DNA of 64,000 nucleotides from Rubrivirga sp. SAORIC476 (GCF_002283555.1 NZ_MVOI01000003.1:2029578-2093577); one strand, 5' to 3'; shown: positions 1 to 8,907, counted from the stretch's first letter. Numbers and translations: made by a program. The notes: a model not told the origin generated them from the sequence alone.

Positions 1-3000
1 CGGGAGGCGGGGATCGCGAGGCCGAGCGCGTGGCGGAACTCGAAGCCCCCGAGCGAGACGAGGTTGGCCACCTCGGCACCCACGCCGACGCGGCGCGCGG
101 CGTTGTCGAAGTCGGCCCCCGTCCAGACCAGCCCGGCGTCGGCGAAGAGGGACGGGGCGACGGGGCCGAAGCGGGCCAGCCCGAGGACGGTCGTCTGGAG
201 GTCGAACAGGATCGGCATCCGCAGCTCGGCAGAGCCGAACAGCGCCCGCGTGCCGACGGCGTAGCTGCGGTAGCCGCGCACGCGCTCGGCGTCGCCCAGC
301 GTCAGCGCGCCCACCAGCGGGACCTGCAGGTCGATGTCGTCGTAGCGCGCCAGACCGACGTAGTCCTGGGCCAGCGTCTCGCCGACGAGCGCCGTCGCGC
401 GGCCCTTCAGGTAGAGGCGCGTCTGGCCCAGGCCGACCGGCTGGACGTGGTAGCCGAGCACGTCGGGCCGGAGGAACGTGTCGCCGCCGAGCGCGGGGAC
501 GCCCGCCGTGACGCGCGCCCGCAGGCCGGTGCCGTCGAGCGGCGTGAGGCCGTTCCACCGGTACGGACGCTGAAACTTATAGGCGGCGCCGACCTGCACG
601 TCGAACCGCGTGCCCGCCTCGGGGACGCCGAGGCCGGTCGTCTCGACGTCGTCGAAGCGGTCGAGGGCGAGAGGGCTCGCGTAGGCGTAGCGGACCCGGG
701 CGCCGAGCAGCGTGGTCGTGTACGGCCGGTCGATCACGTCCACCGGGAGCGTCGCCGAGACGTCGCCGCCGGTCAGGTCCTCCACGAGCAGGTCCGAGCC
801 GTAGACGCTCGCGGGCGACGGGAAGCGGTACAGGTCGAGCGCCAGCGTCGGCGCGAACTGCTGGTTGACGTACGACAGGACGAGGAACGACTTGTCGATG
901 GGCCGGGTGACGGAGACGCCCGCGAGCACCGCCAGCTGGTGCTTGCCGAGCGGTTCGAGAAAGAGCGAGTTGGCGAATGCGCCCCAGTCGTCGTCGGCCG
1001 TGAACAGCTCGCCGTCCTCGCCGGGGTCGCCGTAGGGCAGCGCGATCGTGACGGCGTGCGTGAGGTTCGCCAGCGAGTTGTAGGCGCGCCGCTCGCGGAT
1101 GAGCGACGGGTCGGGCGCGATGGCGTCCGGGACGGTGAGCTCCGGTCGGTGCGTGGTCCAGGCGGCATAGGCCGGGGGCACCCTCACCGTGTCGGTCACG
1201 ACGGTCGGCCGCCGCCGGGCGTCGACGACGAAGACGCGGTCGCGGCGCTTGGTCTCGCTCGACACGAGCACCAGCCGGCCGGCCGGGTGCAGGCTGTCCG
1301 GCGGCAGCCAGTCGTGGACGGTGGCGCCGTCGTACAGGAAGGTGACGCGGGTGTCGGGCGGCGTCGCAGCCCCGAGCACGCCGCCCATGAGGACGCGAGC
1401 CGGGGCGCTCGCGCGGAGCGAGTCCATGAAGGCGGCCCTCTCTGGTGTGACCTCCGGCGTCACGGGGTGCCCCGTCCGCGCCACGAACGCGTTGGGCGCT
1501 CGGTCGCGCAGCGACGTGAAGGCCAGCGAGTCGCCCGCGGCATTCCAGACGGGGAGGCGGTCGTCGCGCTCGGTGCGGGGGGTGTCCGGGTCGGTGCCGA
1601 GGCGGACCACCTCACCGGTCGCCAGGTCGACGGTGGCGAGGTCCCTCACTCCCTCGGCGTCGAACAGGGAAAGCGCGATGCGAGCGCCATCGGGGGACCA
1701 GCGCGCCGTCGGGATCTGCACGTCGCCGGTGAAGGCGGTCAGCGGGCGCTCCCGCATCGTCTCCAGGTCCAACTCGAACAGGTTGGCCGTCGGGCCGTCG
1801 ACGCCGACGAAGGCGAGGCGGCGGCCGTCGGGCGCGAACGTGGGGGAGACGGCGCGGCGGTCGGTGGTCAGCCTCCGCATCCCGCCGCCGGTCGAGCGGA
1901 CGAGGTAGAGGTCGTTGAGCAGCGAGCCGTTTGCCCCACGGCGCGTCCGCGCGAAGGCGATCTGCGTGCCGTCGGGGCTCCACGAGATCGGCCCCGTGAT
2001 GGCGCCCTCGGCCAGGATGCGGAGGCCGCCCGTGCGCGTGCTGTCGGCGCCGGGGTTCGGCACCGCGATCAGGCGGCGGACCGGTCGCGTCAGGCTGGGC
2101 AGGACGACGGCCGCGACGCGCGCCGTGTCCGGGCTGAAGGCGACGTCGTAGACGACCTGCCCCGGCAGGCCGAAGGGCTGGGTGTCGAGTGAGTCCAGCC
2201 GCTCCATCTGCCCCGCCTGCGTGTTGTAGTAGACGTTGACGTGCTTGCGCCACTCCTCGTTGAAGGTCCCGTAGCTCTCGCCCGTGACGGCACGGAAGGC
2301 CGTCGAGAAGTCGTGGACGCTCCCGAGGCCGAGGAGCACCGGCTTGCGGTGGGCGAGGATCTGGGCGATCGTCGAGTCCCCGCGCGACTGGGCGAGGTAC
2401 CGCACCTGGCTGTTGCCGACGGCGTAGCGGAGGCGCCCGTTCTGGGGGCTCGTGCCGTCGTTGTAGTTGAGACGGTCCTCGAAGGTGGCGGTCCGCAGCC
2501 AGCGGTCGCCGCGCTGCGCGTCCCAGCGCTCGGTGGCGTACTGCGCCAGGCCCTCGGTCCAGAAGCTGGGCAGCGGGTCGCCGAAGAAGAGGTCCAGCAG
2601 CCCCAGGTTGCCGCGGACGGCACGGTAGTGGATCAGGTGGGCCACCTCGTGCGCGATCACCTTGCGGAGCCACTTCACGTCGCCCGTCCAGATGTCGGCC
2701 GTGTCGTTGACGTGGACCCAGATGGTGGTGAACCCGCTCGACCCGACGTTGAAGGCGATGCCATTGGCGATCTCGTCCTCGTCGGAGAGGTAGATCCGGA
2801 TCGGGTCGTCGAAGGTGAGCGCGGTCGAGTCGGCGGAGAAGGTGACCGTGAGGGCGTCATAGGTCGCCTCGGCGACCGCGGCGGCCTCGGCCTCAATGCC
2901 GGCGAGGTGGGCCGGGTACACGATCTCGAAGTGCTCGGTCGCCGCCACCTGCCAGTCGACCTCGGGGTGGTTGCGCCCGTTGAACGCCCCGAAGCCGACC

Positions 3001-3062
3001 TGCGCGGACGGCGCGGCGGCGGTGAGGACCAGCAGGACGAGGAGGGGCGAGAGGCGGGGCAT
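1..3062 (-). CDS. Surface metallopeptidase with WD40-like propeller and C-terminal barrel, C-terminus cut off
   Basis: About 1020 codons are visible before the reading frame runs off the left edge. It opens with a hydrophobic signal peptide (MPRLSPLLVLLVL...) followed by a mature region starting near residue 20. A zinc-peptidase motif HEVAH lies at residues 138-142, in the arrangement of the peptidase-MA/gluzincin group. Residues about 300-520 contain TolB/WD40-type blades (SWSPDGTQIAF, TFAPDGRRLAF, RWSPDGARIAL). The last 350 visible residues alternate hydrophobic and polar positions and resemble an outer-membrane surface-antigen barrel (BamA C-terminal type). Inference: an exported, outer-membrane-anchored protease or processing factor. 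The plus-strand frames over it are shadows, since signal peptide, motif and repeats all lie in this one minus frame. Confidence 0.85.
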   Translation of the reverse strand, partial: MPRLSPLLVLLVLTAAAPSAQVGFGAFNGRNHPEVDWQVAATEHFEIVYPAHLAGIEAEAAAVAEATYDALTVTFSADSTALTFDDPIRIYLSDEDEIANGIAFNVGSSGFTTIWVHVNDTADIWTGDVKWLRKVIAHEVAHLIHYRAVRGNLGLLDLFFGDPLPSFWTEGLAQYATERWDAQRGDRWLRTATFEDRLNYNDGTSPQNGRLRYAVGNSQVRYLAQSRGDSTIAQILAHRKPVLLGLGSVHDFSTAFRAVTGESYGTFNEEWRKHVNVYYNTQAGQMERLDSLDTQPFGLPGQVVYDVAFSPDTARVAAVVLPSLTRPVRRLIAVPNPGADSTRTGGLRILAEGAITGPISWSPDGTQIAFARTRRGANGSLLNDLYLVRSTGGGMRRLTTDRRAVSPTFAPDGRRLAFVGVDGPTANLFELDLETMRERPLTAFTGDVQIPTARWSPDGARIALSLFDAEGVRDLATVDLATGEVVRLGTDPDTPRTERDDRLPVWNAAGDSLAFTSLRDRAPNAFVARTGHPVTPEVTPERAAFMDSLRASAPARVLMGGVLGAATPPDTRVTFLYDGATVHDWLPPDSLHPAGRLVLVSSETKRRDRVFVVDARRRPTVVTDTVRVPPAYAAWTTHRPELTVPDAIAPDPSLIRERRAYNSLANLTHAVTIALPYGDPGEDGELFTADDDWGAFANSLFLEPLGKHQLAVLAGVSVTRPIDKSFLVLSYVNQQFAPTLALDLYRFPSPASVYGSDLLVEDLTGGDVSATLPVDVIDRPYTTTLLGARVRYAYASPLALDRFDDVETTGLGVPEAGTRFDVQVGAAYKFQRPYRWNGLTPLDGTGLRARVTAGVPALGGDTFLRPDVLGYHVQPVGLGQTRLYLKGRATALVGETLAQDYVGLARYDDIDLQVPLVGALTLGDAERVRGYRSYAVGTRALFGSAELRMPILFDLQTTVLGLARFGPVAPSLFADAGLVWTGADFDNAARRVGVGAEVANLVSLGGFEFRHALGLAIPAS

Positions 3063-3085
3063 CGAGGGGCGTCCGAGGGGGGAGG

Positions 3086-3093
3086 GGAAGGTA
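3086..3093 (-). promoter_or_regulatory. -10-like element TACCTTCC for the metallopeptidase gene
   Basis: On the minus strand TACCTTCC sits 24 nt upstream of the start codon at 3062. It matches the TAnnTTnn pattern found at similar distance before many genes in the window. Confidence 0.5.
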
Positions 3094-3217
3094 GGCCGCT
3101 GCCGGAACGGGCCGGGTCTCGGCGCCTTGCCTGCCGGGAGCCAGGAACTGTGGAATGGCCGACGGCCGAGGCCACCGCGGCATTGAGGCGAACGGGGAAA
3201 GGCGAGGCCTCTGTGCT

Positions 3218-3235
3218 GTGACAAAGCGGTGTCAC
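3218..3235. promoter_or_regulatory. Palindromic operator candidate GTGAC-N8-GTCAC, copy 1
   Basis: GTGAC aaagcggt GTCAC is a perfect 5+5 dyad with an 8-nt spacer, lying 8 nt before a TATATCAT -10 candidate (3244-3251) and 66 nt before the gene at 3301. An identical architecture recurs at 4128-4145 before the next gene. The half-sites resemble CRP/FNR half-sites, but the spacing between TGTGA and TCAC is 10, not 6. Confidence 0.55.
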
Positions 3236-3300
3236 CGTGACCCTATATCATACGCGTGCGCGTGCGCGAGAGGCCACGCTCCCCCCTTCCCCCGAGACCC

Positions 3301-4074
3301 ATGACCCGCGTCCCCCTCCCCTCCCGTGTTGGTTCCCCCTCCCGCGTCGGCTCTCCGTCCGACTGGGCGCGGGCGCTGGCGACTGGTCCCCACTACGAGC
3401 CCCCGTACCCCGGCGCCGTCCAGGACGAGCTGGCGTGGCACCTGGTGAAGGTGCTCCGCGAGGACGCCCGCCTGCGTTCTGAGATGGAGGTCGAGGTGCC
3501 CGCCTCGGCCGACTGGCCGGCGAGTGGCACCGGCCCGGCGTTCTTCACGCTCGACCTCGTCGTCGAGGTGCCCGTGGACACCGGCGATGGGGTGCCGTCG
3601 GTGCGGCGGATCGCGTTCGAGGCGGCCGGGGCGTCTGGACGGCGTGCACTGCGCGACCACGACCGTCGCCTTCGCCGCGACGCGACCCTGCTCGCCCACG
3701 GCGTCGTGGACACCGTCTACCGCCTCCGGGGCAGCGATCTCCTCGGCCACATGGACGACGTGCTCTACCTCGCCAGCCAGTGGGACCCCGACCTGTTCTC
3801 GGCGCGCGGGCGGACCAACCTCGCCACGCTCGCGACGCGGGAGGCGAAGCAGGTGACGCTCCGCCCCGAGCAGCCGAGCGTCCTCGTGCCCTACGCCCTC
3901 GACGCCGATGGCGACTCGCCCGAGCGGCACCTCTGGCACGTCGCCAACGGTCAGGCGCCGCACGTGCTCGTCCGCCGCCTCGACCGCCGCTTCGAGTCGG
4001 TCTGGGGGCCGTACGCCGACCGACCGCTCCGCCGCATCGAGGCCGATCGGGTGCCGCTCCGCAAAGCATCCTAG
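3301..4074 (+). CDS. Hypothetical protein, possible PD-(D/E)XK-like fold
   Basis: 257 residues from ATG 3301; the frame is open further upstream, but 3301 is the first ATG after the operator and -10 candidate. The N-terminus has a short internal duplication (SRVGSP twice). Residues about 65-160 read as a beta strand with an acidic residue (FFTLDLVVEV), a strand RRIAFEAAG, then a helix with RRDATLLAHG and YRLRGSDLL. That order resembles Vsr/DUF559-type nucleases, but the usual E-x-K lysine is replaced by alanine (FEAAG), so activity is doubtful. No signal peptide. It shares an upstream palindrome with the ATPase gene that follows, suggesting co-regulation. The family is not recognised with confidence. 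Confidence 0.6.
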   Translation: MTRVPLPSRVGSPSRVGSPSDWARALATGPHYEPPYPGAVQDELAWHLVKVLREDARLRSEMEVEVPASADWPASGTGPAFFTLDLVVEVPVDTGDGVPSVRRIAFEAAGASGRRALRDHDRRLRRDATLLAHGVVDTVYRLRGSDLLGHMDDVLYLASQWDPDLFSARGRTNLATLATREAKQVTLRPEQPSVLVPYALDADGDSPERHLWHVANGQAPHVLVRRLDRRFESVWGPYADRPLRRIEADRVPLRKAS

Positions 4075-4127
4075 TGCGTGGAGCGCCGAACGTGGTTCCT
4101 GCGCTCGGCGCTCACCGGTTTCTTCCT

Positions 4128-4145
4128 GTGACATATCCCTGTCAC
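4128..4145. promoter_or_regulatory. Palindromic operator candidate GTGAC-N8-GTCAC, copy 2
   Basis: GTGAC atatccct GTCAC repeats the architecture of 3218-3235 exactly in both half-sites and spacer length, although the spacer sequence differs. It ends 10 nt before a TAGGCTGA -10 candidate (4156-4163), so it overlaps the -35 zone of the gene at 4189. Confidence 0.6.
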
Positions 4146-4188
4146 TGAGTCGGTGTAGGCTGATCTCGCCCGCCATTCCCCCCTTCCC

Positions 4189-5187
4189 ATGACCGTCCAT
4201 CCTCTCAGCCGTCGGCCGCAGCAGCGGCGCCTCGTCGTCGCCGTCCGCGGAGCCGCGGGCGCCGGCAAGAGCTGGTTCGCTGCCTCCCTCGCCGACGCCG
4301 GGCTCGGCCGCCTCTGCTACTTCGACACCGAGCGCAAGGCGCGCCTTCTGCCTGGCGCCGACGGCTCGCACTTCGACGCCCTGGAAGTGGAGCACCCGGA
4401 CGAACTGCTGCCGTTCGTCGACTGGGCGCTCGGCGAGGGCCGCGCCGAGCAGGGCTACGGGTGCTACGCGCTCGACAGCTGGGCCATGTACTTCGGCCGG
4501 AAGCACCGGGCGACGGTCCAGGCCATCCGTGCGCGCACCGGCGACCCGACAGCCCAGCCGTCCGCGGAGGAGCTTCAGGCCGATCAGGTGGTCTTCCAGG
4601 AGGTCCTGCGGCGCCTCTGCGTCGACTCCGGCGCGTGTGTCGTGATCACGGACCAGATCGCCGCGCGCGGTCGGCAGGACCGTGAGGAGAACGAGGTCGG
4701 CCGCGTGCTGCCGATGACGACCTCCGGCCTGGAGTACTTCGTAGATGTGATGCTGGAGCTGTCGCTGCGCCAGGACGGCTTCGAGACGCGCCGCGTGGCG
4801 ACGGTCGTGAAGTCGAACGCCGCCGACCTGCCGGTCGGGACGGAGTTCGACAACCCGGTCTTCGCCGACGTGCTGGCCCGCCTCGGCGCCGGTCCGGCCC
4901 CGACCCCGGTCGAGGTCCCGGCGGTGCTGCCGCCGCCCGCGCTGGCCGCACCCGCCGGTCCGACCCTCGCCGACCTCCTCGCCGAGGCCGAGACGGTCGG
5001 GCTGGGGCGCCCGCAGGTGCTCCTCGCCGCGCGCCACTACTGCGGCGTCCAGTCGCTCGACGAGCTGACGCCCGCCCAGACGGCGGACCTCCTCGACCGG
5101 ATGCGCGAGCGCTACGCGGTCTCGGGCGACAGCGCCGGCACGGCCGAGCCCGAGGTCTCGGTCAGCAAGCGGAAGAAGGCGGCCTAG
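4189..5187 (+). CDS. P-loop ATPase, RecA/Sak4-like (AAA_24 type)
   Basis: 332 residues. A Walker A motif (GAAGAGKS) lies near residues 21-28, followed by a strand ending YFDTE, a Walker B-like strand (CYALDSW) and VVITDQIAARGR, in the order seen in phage nucleotide-binding proteins of the Sak4/AAA_24 family (single-strand annealing and recombination ATPases). After a Pro-rich linker (about 235-260) a helical C-terminal domain follows (LADLLAEAETVGLG..., residues about 265-315). Such proteins occur in phages and in chromosomal loci of unknown role. It stands 114 bp after the gene at 3301 and shares its operator. Inference: DNA recombination or repair ATPase, perhaps damage-inducible. The RecA-fold call is firm; the role is not. 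Confidence 0.75.
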   Translation: MTVHPLSRRPQQRRLVVAVRGAAGAGKSWFAASLADAGLGRLCYFDTERKARLLPGADGSHFDALEVEHPDELLPFVDWALGEGRAEQGYGCYALDSWAMYFGRKHRATVQAIRARTGDPTAQPSAEELQADQVVFQEVLRRLCVDSGACVVITDQIAARGRQDREENEVGRVLPMTTSGLEYFVDVMLELSLRQDGFETRRVATVVKSNAADLPVGTEFDNPVFADVLARLGAGPAPTPVEVPAVLPPPALAAPAGPTLADLLAEAETVGLGRPQVLLAARHYCGVQSLDELTPAQTADLLDRMRERYAVSGDSAGTAEPEVSVSKRKKAA

Positions 5188-5226
5188 GGGCACGTGTTCC
5201 TCTCCGGCGTGGTCCCCGAGGCGGGC

Positions 5227-5233
5227 TAGGTTG
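5227..5233 (+). promoter_or_regulatory. -10-like element TAGGTTG
   Basis: TAGGTTG lies 24 nt before the GTG start at 5257 and fits the TAnnTTnG pattern. Confidence 0.5.
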
Positions 5234-5256
5234 CCGGGCCTCGCCCGCCTCTCCTC

Positions 5257-6804
5257 GTGCGTCTCTTCTGCTGTCTCCTCGTCCTGCTGGCGTCTGACGT
5301 ACGGGCGCAGGTCGTCCGCAGCCAGACGATCAGCGCGGTCGACGGCGGCTTCCCCGGCACGCTGGCCGACGGCGACCGCTTCGGCGTCTCGGCGGCGGCG
5401 CTCGGCGACCTGTCGGGCGATGGGACCGCCGAGCTGGCCGTCGGCGCGACCGGCGACGCGGGCACGGGCGCGGTGTGGATGCTGTCGCTGAATTCCGACG
5501 GCACCGTCCGCGACGGCTTCGCGATCCGCCTGCCCGGCACCGACCCCGGCGACGCGGTCGGGACGGCGCTCGCCTCCGTGGGCGACCTGGATGGGGACGG
5601 CGTCCCCGAACTGGCCGTCGGCGCCGACCGGGACGACGATGGGGGCGAGAACCGGGGCGCGGTGTGGATCCTCTTCCTGGATGCGACCGGCGAGGTGCGC
5701 TCGGTCCAGAAGATCAGCGCGACGGCGGGCGGGCTGACCGACCCGCCGGCCGACGGCGACCTGTTCGGCCACAGCGTCACGGCCCTCGGCGACCTCGACG
5801 GCGACGGCATCCCGGACCTCGCGGTCGGCGGCGACGACGCGGACGACGGCGGGCCGAACCGCGGGGCCGTGTGGATCCTCTTCCTGAACGCCGACGGCAC
5901 CGTCCGTCAGACGCAGCGCATCAGCGACACGGCGGGCGGCTTCGAGGGCATCTTGGACGACGACGACCTGTTCGGGCAGGCCGTCGCGGGCGTCGGCGAC
6001 CTCGATGGCGACGGCACGCCGGATCTCGCTGTGGCGGCCTCGCTCGACGACGACGGAGCCGACGGCCAGGGCGCGGTGTGGGTCCTCTTCCTGAAGCCGG
6101 ACGGGACGGTCCGTGACCACCAGAAGATCAGCGCGACGGCGGGCGGCTTCGGGGGACCGCTCGATCCGTTCGACATCTTCGGCAGCTCGCTCGTCGCCAC
6201 GGGCGACCTCGACGGCGACGGCGTCCCGGACCTCGCCGTGGGCGCCAACCGGGACGACGACGGCGGGCCGGAGCGCGGTGCGGGCTGGTTGCTGTTCCTG
6301 CGACGCGACGGCACGGTCCGCGCGGCGCAGAAGCTGAGCGAGACGACCGGCGGCGCCGTCGGCCCGTTTCAGAACGGCGACGAGTGGAACCCGACGGCAT
6401 GCCTCGGCAACCTCGATGGCGACGGGTTCTCGGACCTCGTCTTCGGCTCGCGCCTGTCCGATGCTGGAGGCCCGACGCGCGGGGCAGCGCGCGTCCTGTT
6501 CACCGGCGCCGGGGTGGATGCGGAGGCGTCGCCCCACTCCGGCGGGCTCGTGCTCGACGCCCCGTTCCCATCGCCCGCCCGCACCCGTGCCGAGGTCCGC
6601 TTCACGCTGGCCGCGCCGTCCCACGTCACCGTGCGCGTGGTGGACCTGCTGGGACGCGTCCGCGCGACACTGCTGGATGGCGCCCGCCCAGCCGGGTCCC
6701 ACCGCCTCGGGGTCGACGTGGAAGGGTGGACGCAGGGCGCCTACCTCGTCCAGGTGGTGACCGAGGCGAGGAGAGCCAGTCGGGCGCTGGTGGTAGTGCG
6801 GTGA
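5257..6804 (+). CDS. Secreted FG-GAP repeat protein with C-terminal sorting domain
   Basis: 515 residues from a GTG start; signal peptide MRLFCCLLVLLASDVRA then mature QVV. Six FG-GAP/integrin-alpha-like repeats carry the calcium-loop core D-x-D-G-D-G near residues 51, 110, 183, 248, 317 and 385, each followed by DLAVG and a GAVWILFL strand. The repeats are similar at DNA level too: the stretch encoding QKISATAGG occurs at about 5708 and 6121. The last 80 residues (from LVLDAPFPSPARTRAEVRF) match the type IX secretion/Por sorting-domain pattern with P-x-P, V-x-D-x-x-G-R and G-x-Y-x-V-x-V, so it is probably surface-attached or released. Substrate unknown; the propeller suggests a binding function. 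Confidence 0.88.
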   Translation: MRLFCCLLVLLASDVRAQVVRSQTISAVDGGFPGTLADGDRFGVSAAALGDLSGDGTAELAVGATGDAGTGAVWMLSLNSDGTVRDGFAIRLPGTDPGDAVGTALASVGDLDGDGVPELAVGADRDDDGGENRGAVWILFLDATGEVRSVQKISATAGGLTDPPADGDLFGHSVTALGDLDGDGIPDLAVGGDDADDGGPNRGAVWILFLNADGTVRQTQRISDTAGGFEGILDDDDLFGQAVAGVGDLDGDGTPDLAVAASLDDDGADGQGAVWVLFLKPDGTVRDHQKISATAGGFGGPLDPFDIFGSSLVATGDLDGDGVPDLAVGANRDDDGGPERGAGWLLFLRRDGTVRAAQKLSETTGGAVGPFQNGDEWNPTACLGNLDGDGFSDLVFGSRLSDAGGPTRGAARVLFTGAGVDAEASPHSGGLVLDAPFPSPARTRAEVRFTLAAPSHVTVRVVDLLGRVRATLLDGARPAGSHRLGVDVEGWTQGAYLVQVVTEARRASRALVVVR

Positions 6805-6807
6805 GGC

Positions 6808-7308
6808 TCAGCCGATGGTCAGCCGCCCGCTCACCGTGCCGACGACGAGTGCGCCGACCGCCACGACGAGCAAGGCGTCCGTGTAGAGCCAGAGCGCTGC
6901 CGCGACCCACCCTTGAGCCGGGCGCTCGGAGTGGCGGATGTCGGCGACCGTGCGCCGGTGGACGGCTCGGCGCGCCAACGTGTAGGGGATGAGCGTGACC
7001 AGGCCGATGCGATCGCCGAGATCGGCGGGTGGCGCTCCCAGATGTCGCCAGACGTGGCGCCCGATCACGGACTGGCCGAGCGAGGAGGCGACGCCGAGCA
7101 GGAAGCCCACCCAGACAGTCGACCCAGGCCGCACCGGTGGCGACAGGGCCTCCGGGAGGAGGGGCGACAAGAACAGCACCAGAAACGGTGCGACGATGAG
7201 CGTCAGCCCGATCGCCTTCCCGACCGTCGCAAGGAGGTACGCCCATGACCGCGTCTGTGCCTCGAAGAGACGCGAGAACCACTGCGCGTGTGCAGGCGAG
7301 AGCGTCAT
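6808..7308 (-). CDS. Predicted inner-membrane protein, unknown function
   Basis: 166 residues with four hydrophobic stretches (about 28-52, 65-80, 103-113 and 133-160). The loop between the second and third carries polar/charged residues (GRHVWRHLGAPPADLGDRIG). The overall layout resembles Yip1-like membrane proteins but no diagnostic motif is seen. It starts 10 nt after the SPOR lipoprotein gene on the same strand, so the two are likely co-transcribed, and it converges on the FG-GAP gene with only 3 nt between them. Confidence 0.65.
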   Translation of the reverse strand: MTLSPAHAQWFSRLFEAQTRSWAYLLATVGKAIGLTLIVAPFLVLFLSPLLPEALSPPVRPGSTVWVGFLLGVASSLGQSVIGRHVWRHLGAPPADLGDRIGLVTLIPYTLARRAVHRRTVADIRHSERPAQGWVAAALWLYTDALLVVAVGALVVGTVSGRLTIG

Positions 7309-7318
7309 GCCACGGCCG

Positions 7319-7873
7319 CTACCGCATCACCGTCACGAGGTCCGGCACGAGGAACGCCTCGGGGTACTGCTGGCGGACGAGCGCGAGCGCGGCCTCGGCC
7401 TCCTGGCGGCTCGCGAAGGCGCCCATGCGGACGCGGTAGTACGGCTGGAGGTACGTCACGACGGTCTCCATCGTCCGCGGCGCGCCCGGCGCCGACTGGG
7501 CGCCCTCCCACCACGTCACCGCCTCCCCGCGGACGCGCTCGGCGGTGTCGCGGTTGGCACTCGAGAAGACCTGCACGCGAAAGCCCTCCACCTGCTGGGC
7601 CGTCGGCTCCTGCGGCGGCGGTGCGACCCCGCCGCTGCCGCCCGGCACGCGGACACGGCCCGCCATCACGCCCGCGGGCACGTCGTGGATAATGGTGGTC
7701 GACGTGGGCGGTTCGGCGTCGAGCCCGGTCGCGTCGAACGTCTCGTAGGCCGGGTAGGTCGCCTCGGGCGTCTCCGGCGGCGTCTCGGGACCGGGGTCGG
7801 TGACGACGCCGGCGCCGGAGCAAGCCGAGAGGGTCAGGACCGCGCCGAGCGCGAGAAGGGAGGTGATCCGCAT
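7319..7873 (-). CDS. SPOR-domain lipoprotein
   Basis: 184 residues when started at ATG 7873, where the lipoprotein signal MRITSLLALGAVLTLSAC begins; the frame extends upstream without a better start. The lipobox is LSAC. After a Pro/Gly-rich low-complexity region (about 30-90) the C-terminal 85 residues (GFRVQVFSSANRDTAERV ... YYRVRMGAFASRQEAEAAL) show the two-half RNP-fold SPOR signature, which binds denuded septal peptidoglycan. A cell-envelope or division role is likely. Downstream partner: the membrane protein gene at 6808, same operon. Confidence 0.85.
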   Translation of the reverse strand: MRITSLLALGAVLTLSACSGAGVVTDPGPETPPETPEATYPAYETFDATGLDAEPPTSTTIIHDVPAGVMAGRVRVPGGSGGVAPPPQEPTAQQVEGFRVQVFSSANRDTAERVRGEAVTWWEGAQSAPGAPRTMETVVTYLQPYYRVRMGAFASRQEAEAALALVRQQYPEAFLVPDLVTVMR

Positions 7874-7972
7874 GGTGGGGGATGGGTACGGGGACGAGGT
7901 GGGGGGCACAAGGCGGCGTCGGCGAGACGCGGTACCCGGTATCCCGTCCCTCATGCCAGCCCGCGGCGCAGG

Positions 7973-8812
7973 CTAGTAGGACGCGTCCGAGGTGAGGCCC
8001 TTCAAAATAGCGACGCCCGCGCTGGCGCCGAGCCGGGTGGCACCCGCCTCGACCATCGCGTAGGCGTCCTCGGCCGAGCGCACGCCGCCCGACGCCTTGA
8101 CGCCCATCGAGTCGCCCACGACGCGGCGCATGAGGGCCACGTCCTGCGGGCTGGCGCCCGACGAGGCGAAGCCGGTGGACGTCTTCACGAAGTCAGCCCC
8201 GGCGTTTTGGGAGAGGACGCAGGCGATCACCTTCTCCTCATCGGTCAGGAGCGCCGTCTCCAGGATCACCTTAACGGTGCGCCCGCTGGCGGCCTCCACG
8301 ACCGCGCGGATGTCAGCCTCGACCTCGGCGTAGCGCTCAGACTTGAGCAGCGCGATGGCCAGCACCATGTCGATCTCGTCGGCCCCGTCGGCGACCGCCT
8401 GGGCGGTCTCGAAGGCCTTGACGGGCGTGCGGGTCGCGCCGTGCGGGAAGCCGATCACGGTGCACACCATCGGCGTGGTCCCGGCCAGCTCGCTCGCGGC
8501 GACGGGCACCCAGACGGGGCTCACACAGACGCTCGCGAAGCAGTACTCGCGCGCCTCGGCACAGAGCTCGCGGATCTGGGTCTCGGTGGTGTCCGGCTTG
8601 AGGACGGTGTGGTCGATGAGCCGGGCCAGCGGCGGAGCCAGCGCGCAGGCATCGGCCGGGCCGGTGGCGTCGGCGCGGAGGCCGAAGCGCGCGGCGCCCG
8701 CGCCGATCATCCGCTCGAGGGCGGTCGAGAGGTCGCCCGCGGTGGGGGCGGCCGGGGCGGGTGCGCGGCCCGTCAGTCGGTCGGCGAGGGCGGCCTTCTG
8801 CTGGTCAGTCAC
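7973..8812 (-). CDS. deoC: Deoxyribose-phosphate aldolase
   Basis: 279 residues from GTG 8812. The class I aldolase residues are in place: Schiff-base Lys210 in [10 protein letters not shown], the second Lys239 in GVKASGGVR and Asp148 in ADEIDMV. The enzyme splits 2-deoxyribose-5-phosphate to acetaldehyde and glyceraldehyde-3-phosphate in deoxynucleoside catabolism. About 60 residues precede the usual start of the family core ([12 protein letters not shown]), longer than E. coli-type enzymes but common in others. No other nucleoside genes lie nearby. Upstream is a large inverted repeat separating it from the sigma-54 regulator. Confidence 0.95.
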   Translation of the reverse strand: MTDQQKAALADRLTGRAPAPAAPTAGDLSTALERMIGAGAARFGLRADATGPADACALAPPLARLIDHTVLKPDTTETQIRELCAEAREYCFASVCVSPVWVPVAASELAGTTPMVCTVIGFPHGATRTPVKAFETAQAVADGADEIDMVLAIALLKSERYAEVEADIRAVVEAASGRTVKVILETALLTDEEKVIACVLSQNAGADFVKTSTGFASSGASPQDVALMRRVVGDSMGVKASGGVRSAEDAYAMVEAGATRLGASAGVAILKGLTSDASY

Positions 8813-8825
8813 GGTGGGTCCGAAG

Positions 8826-8899
8826 GGTGGAATGTTGAAGGTGGAAGGTTCGGCGTCGAAGAGGCAGGCGACCACCTTCCAACGTTCAACCTTCCGACC
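8826..8899. repeat. Large imperfect inverted repeat, GGAAGGTTGAA-rich
   Basis: The arms 8826-8850 and 8871-8899 are complementary over about 25 positions with a few mismatches and one or two single-base gaps, around a 20-nt loop. They are built from GGAAGG and GTTGAA micro-units. The element fills the gap between the regulator stop (8908) and the deoC start (8812) and probably acts as a terminator; the AT-richer composition suggests a dispersed repeat unit. Confidence 0.6.
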
Positions 8900-8907
8900 T
8901 CCTACCG

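Noticed and set aside
30-2192. 720-codon plus-strand open frame
   Set aside because: It is antisense to the metallopeptidase frame, which has a signal peptide, HEVAH and WD40 repeats; the shadow has Arg/Gly/Ala-rich composition typical of a high-GC antisense frame.
3232-6702. 1156-codon minus-strand open frame
   Set aside because: Its apparent internal repeats mirror the FG-GAP repeats on the other strand, and it runs across three real genes.
5257-6804. Regularly spaced DNA repeats, considered as a CRISPR-like array
   Set aside because: They are coding FG-GAP repeats with divergent sequence and no unique spacers.
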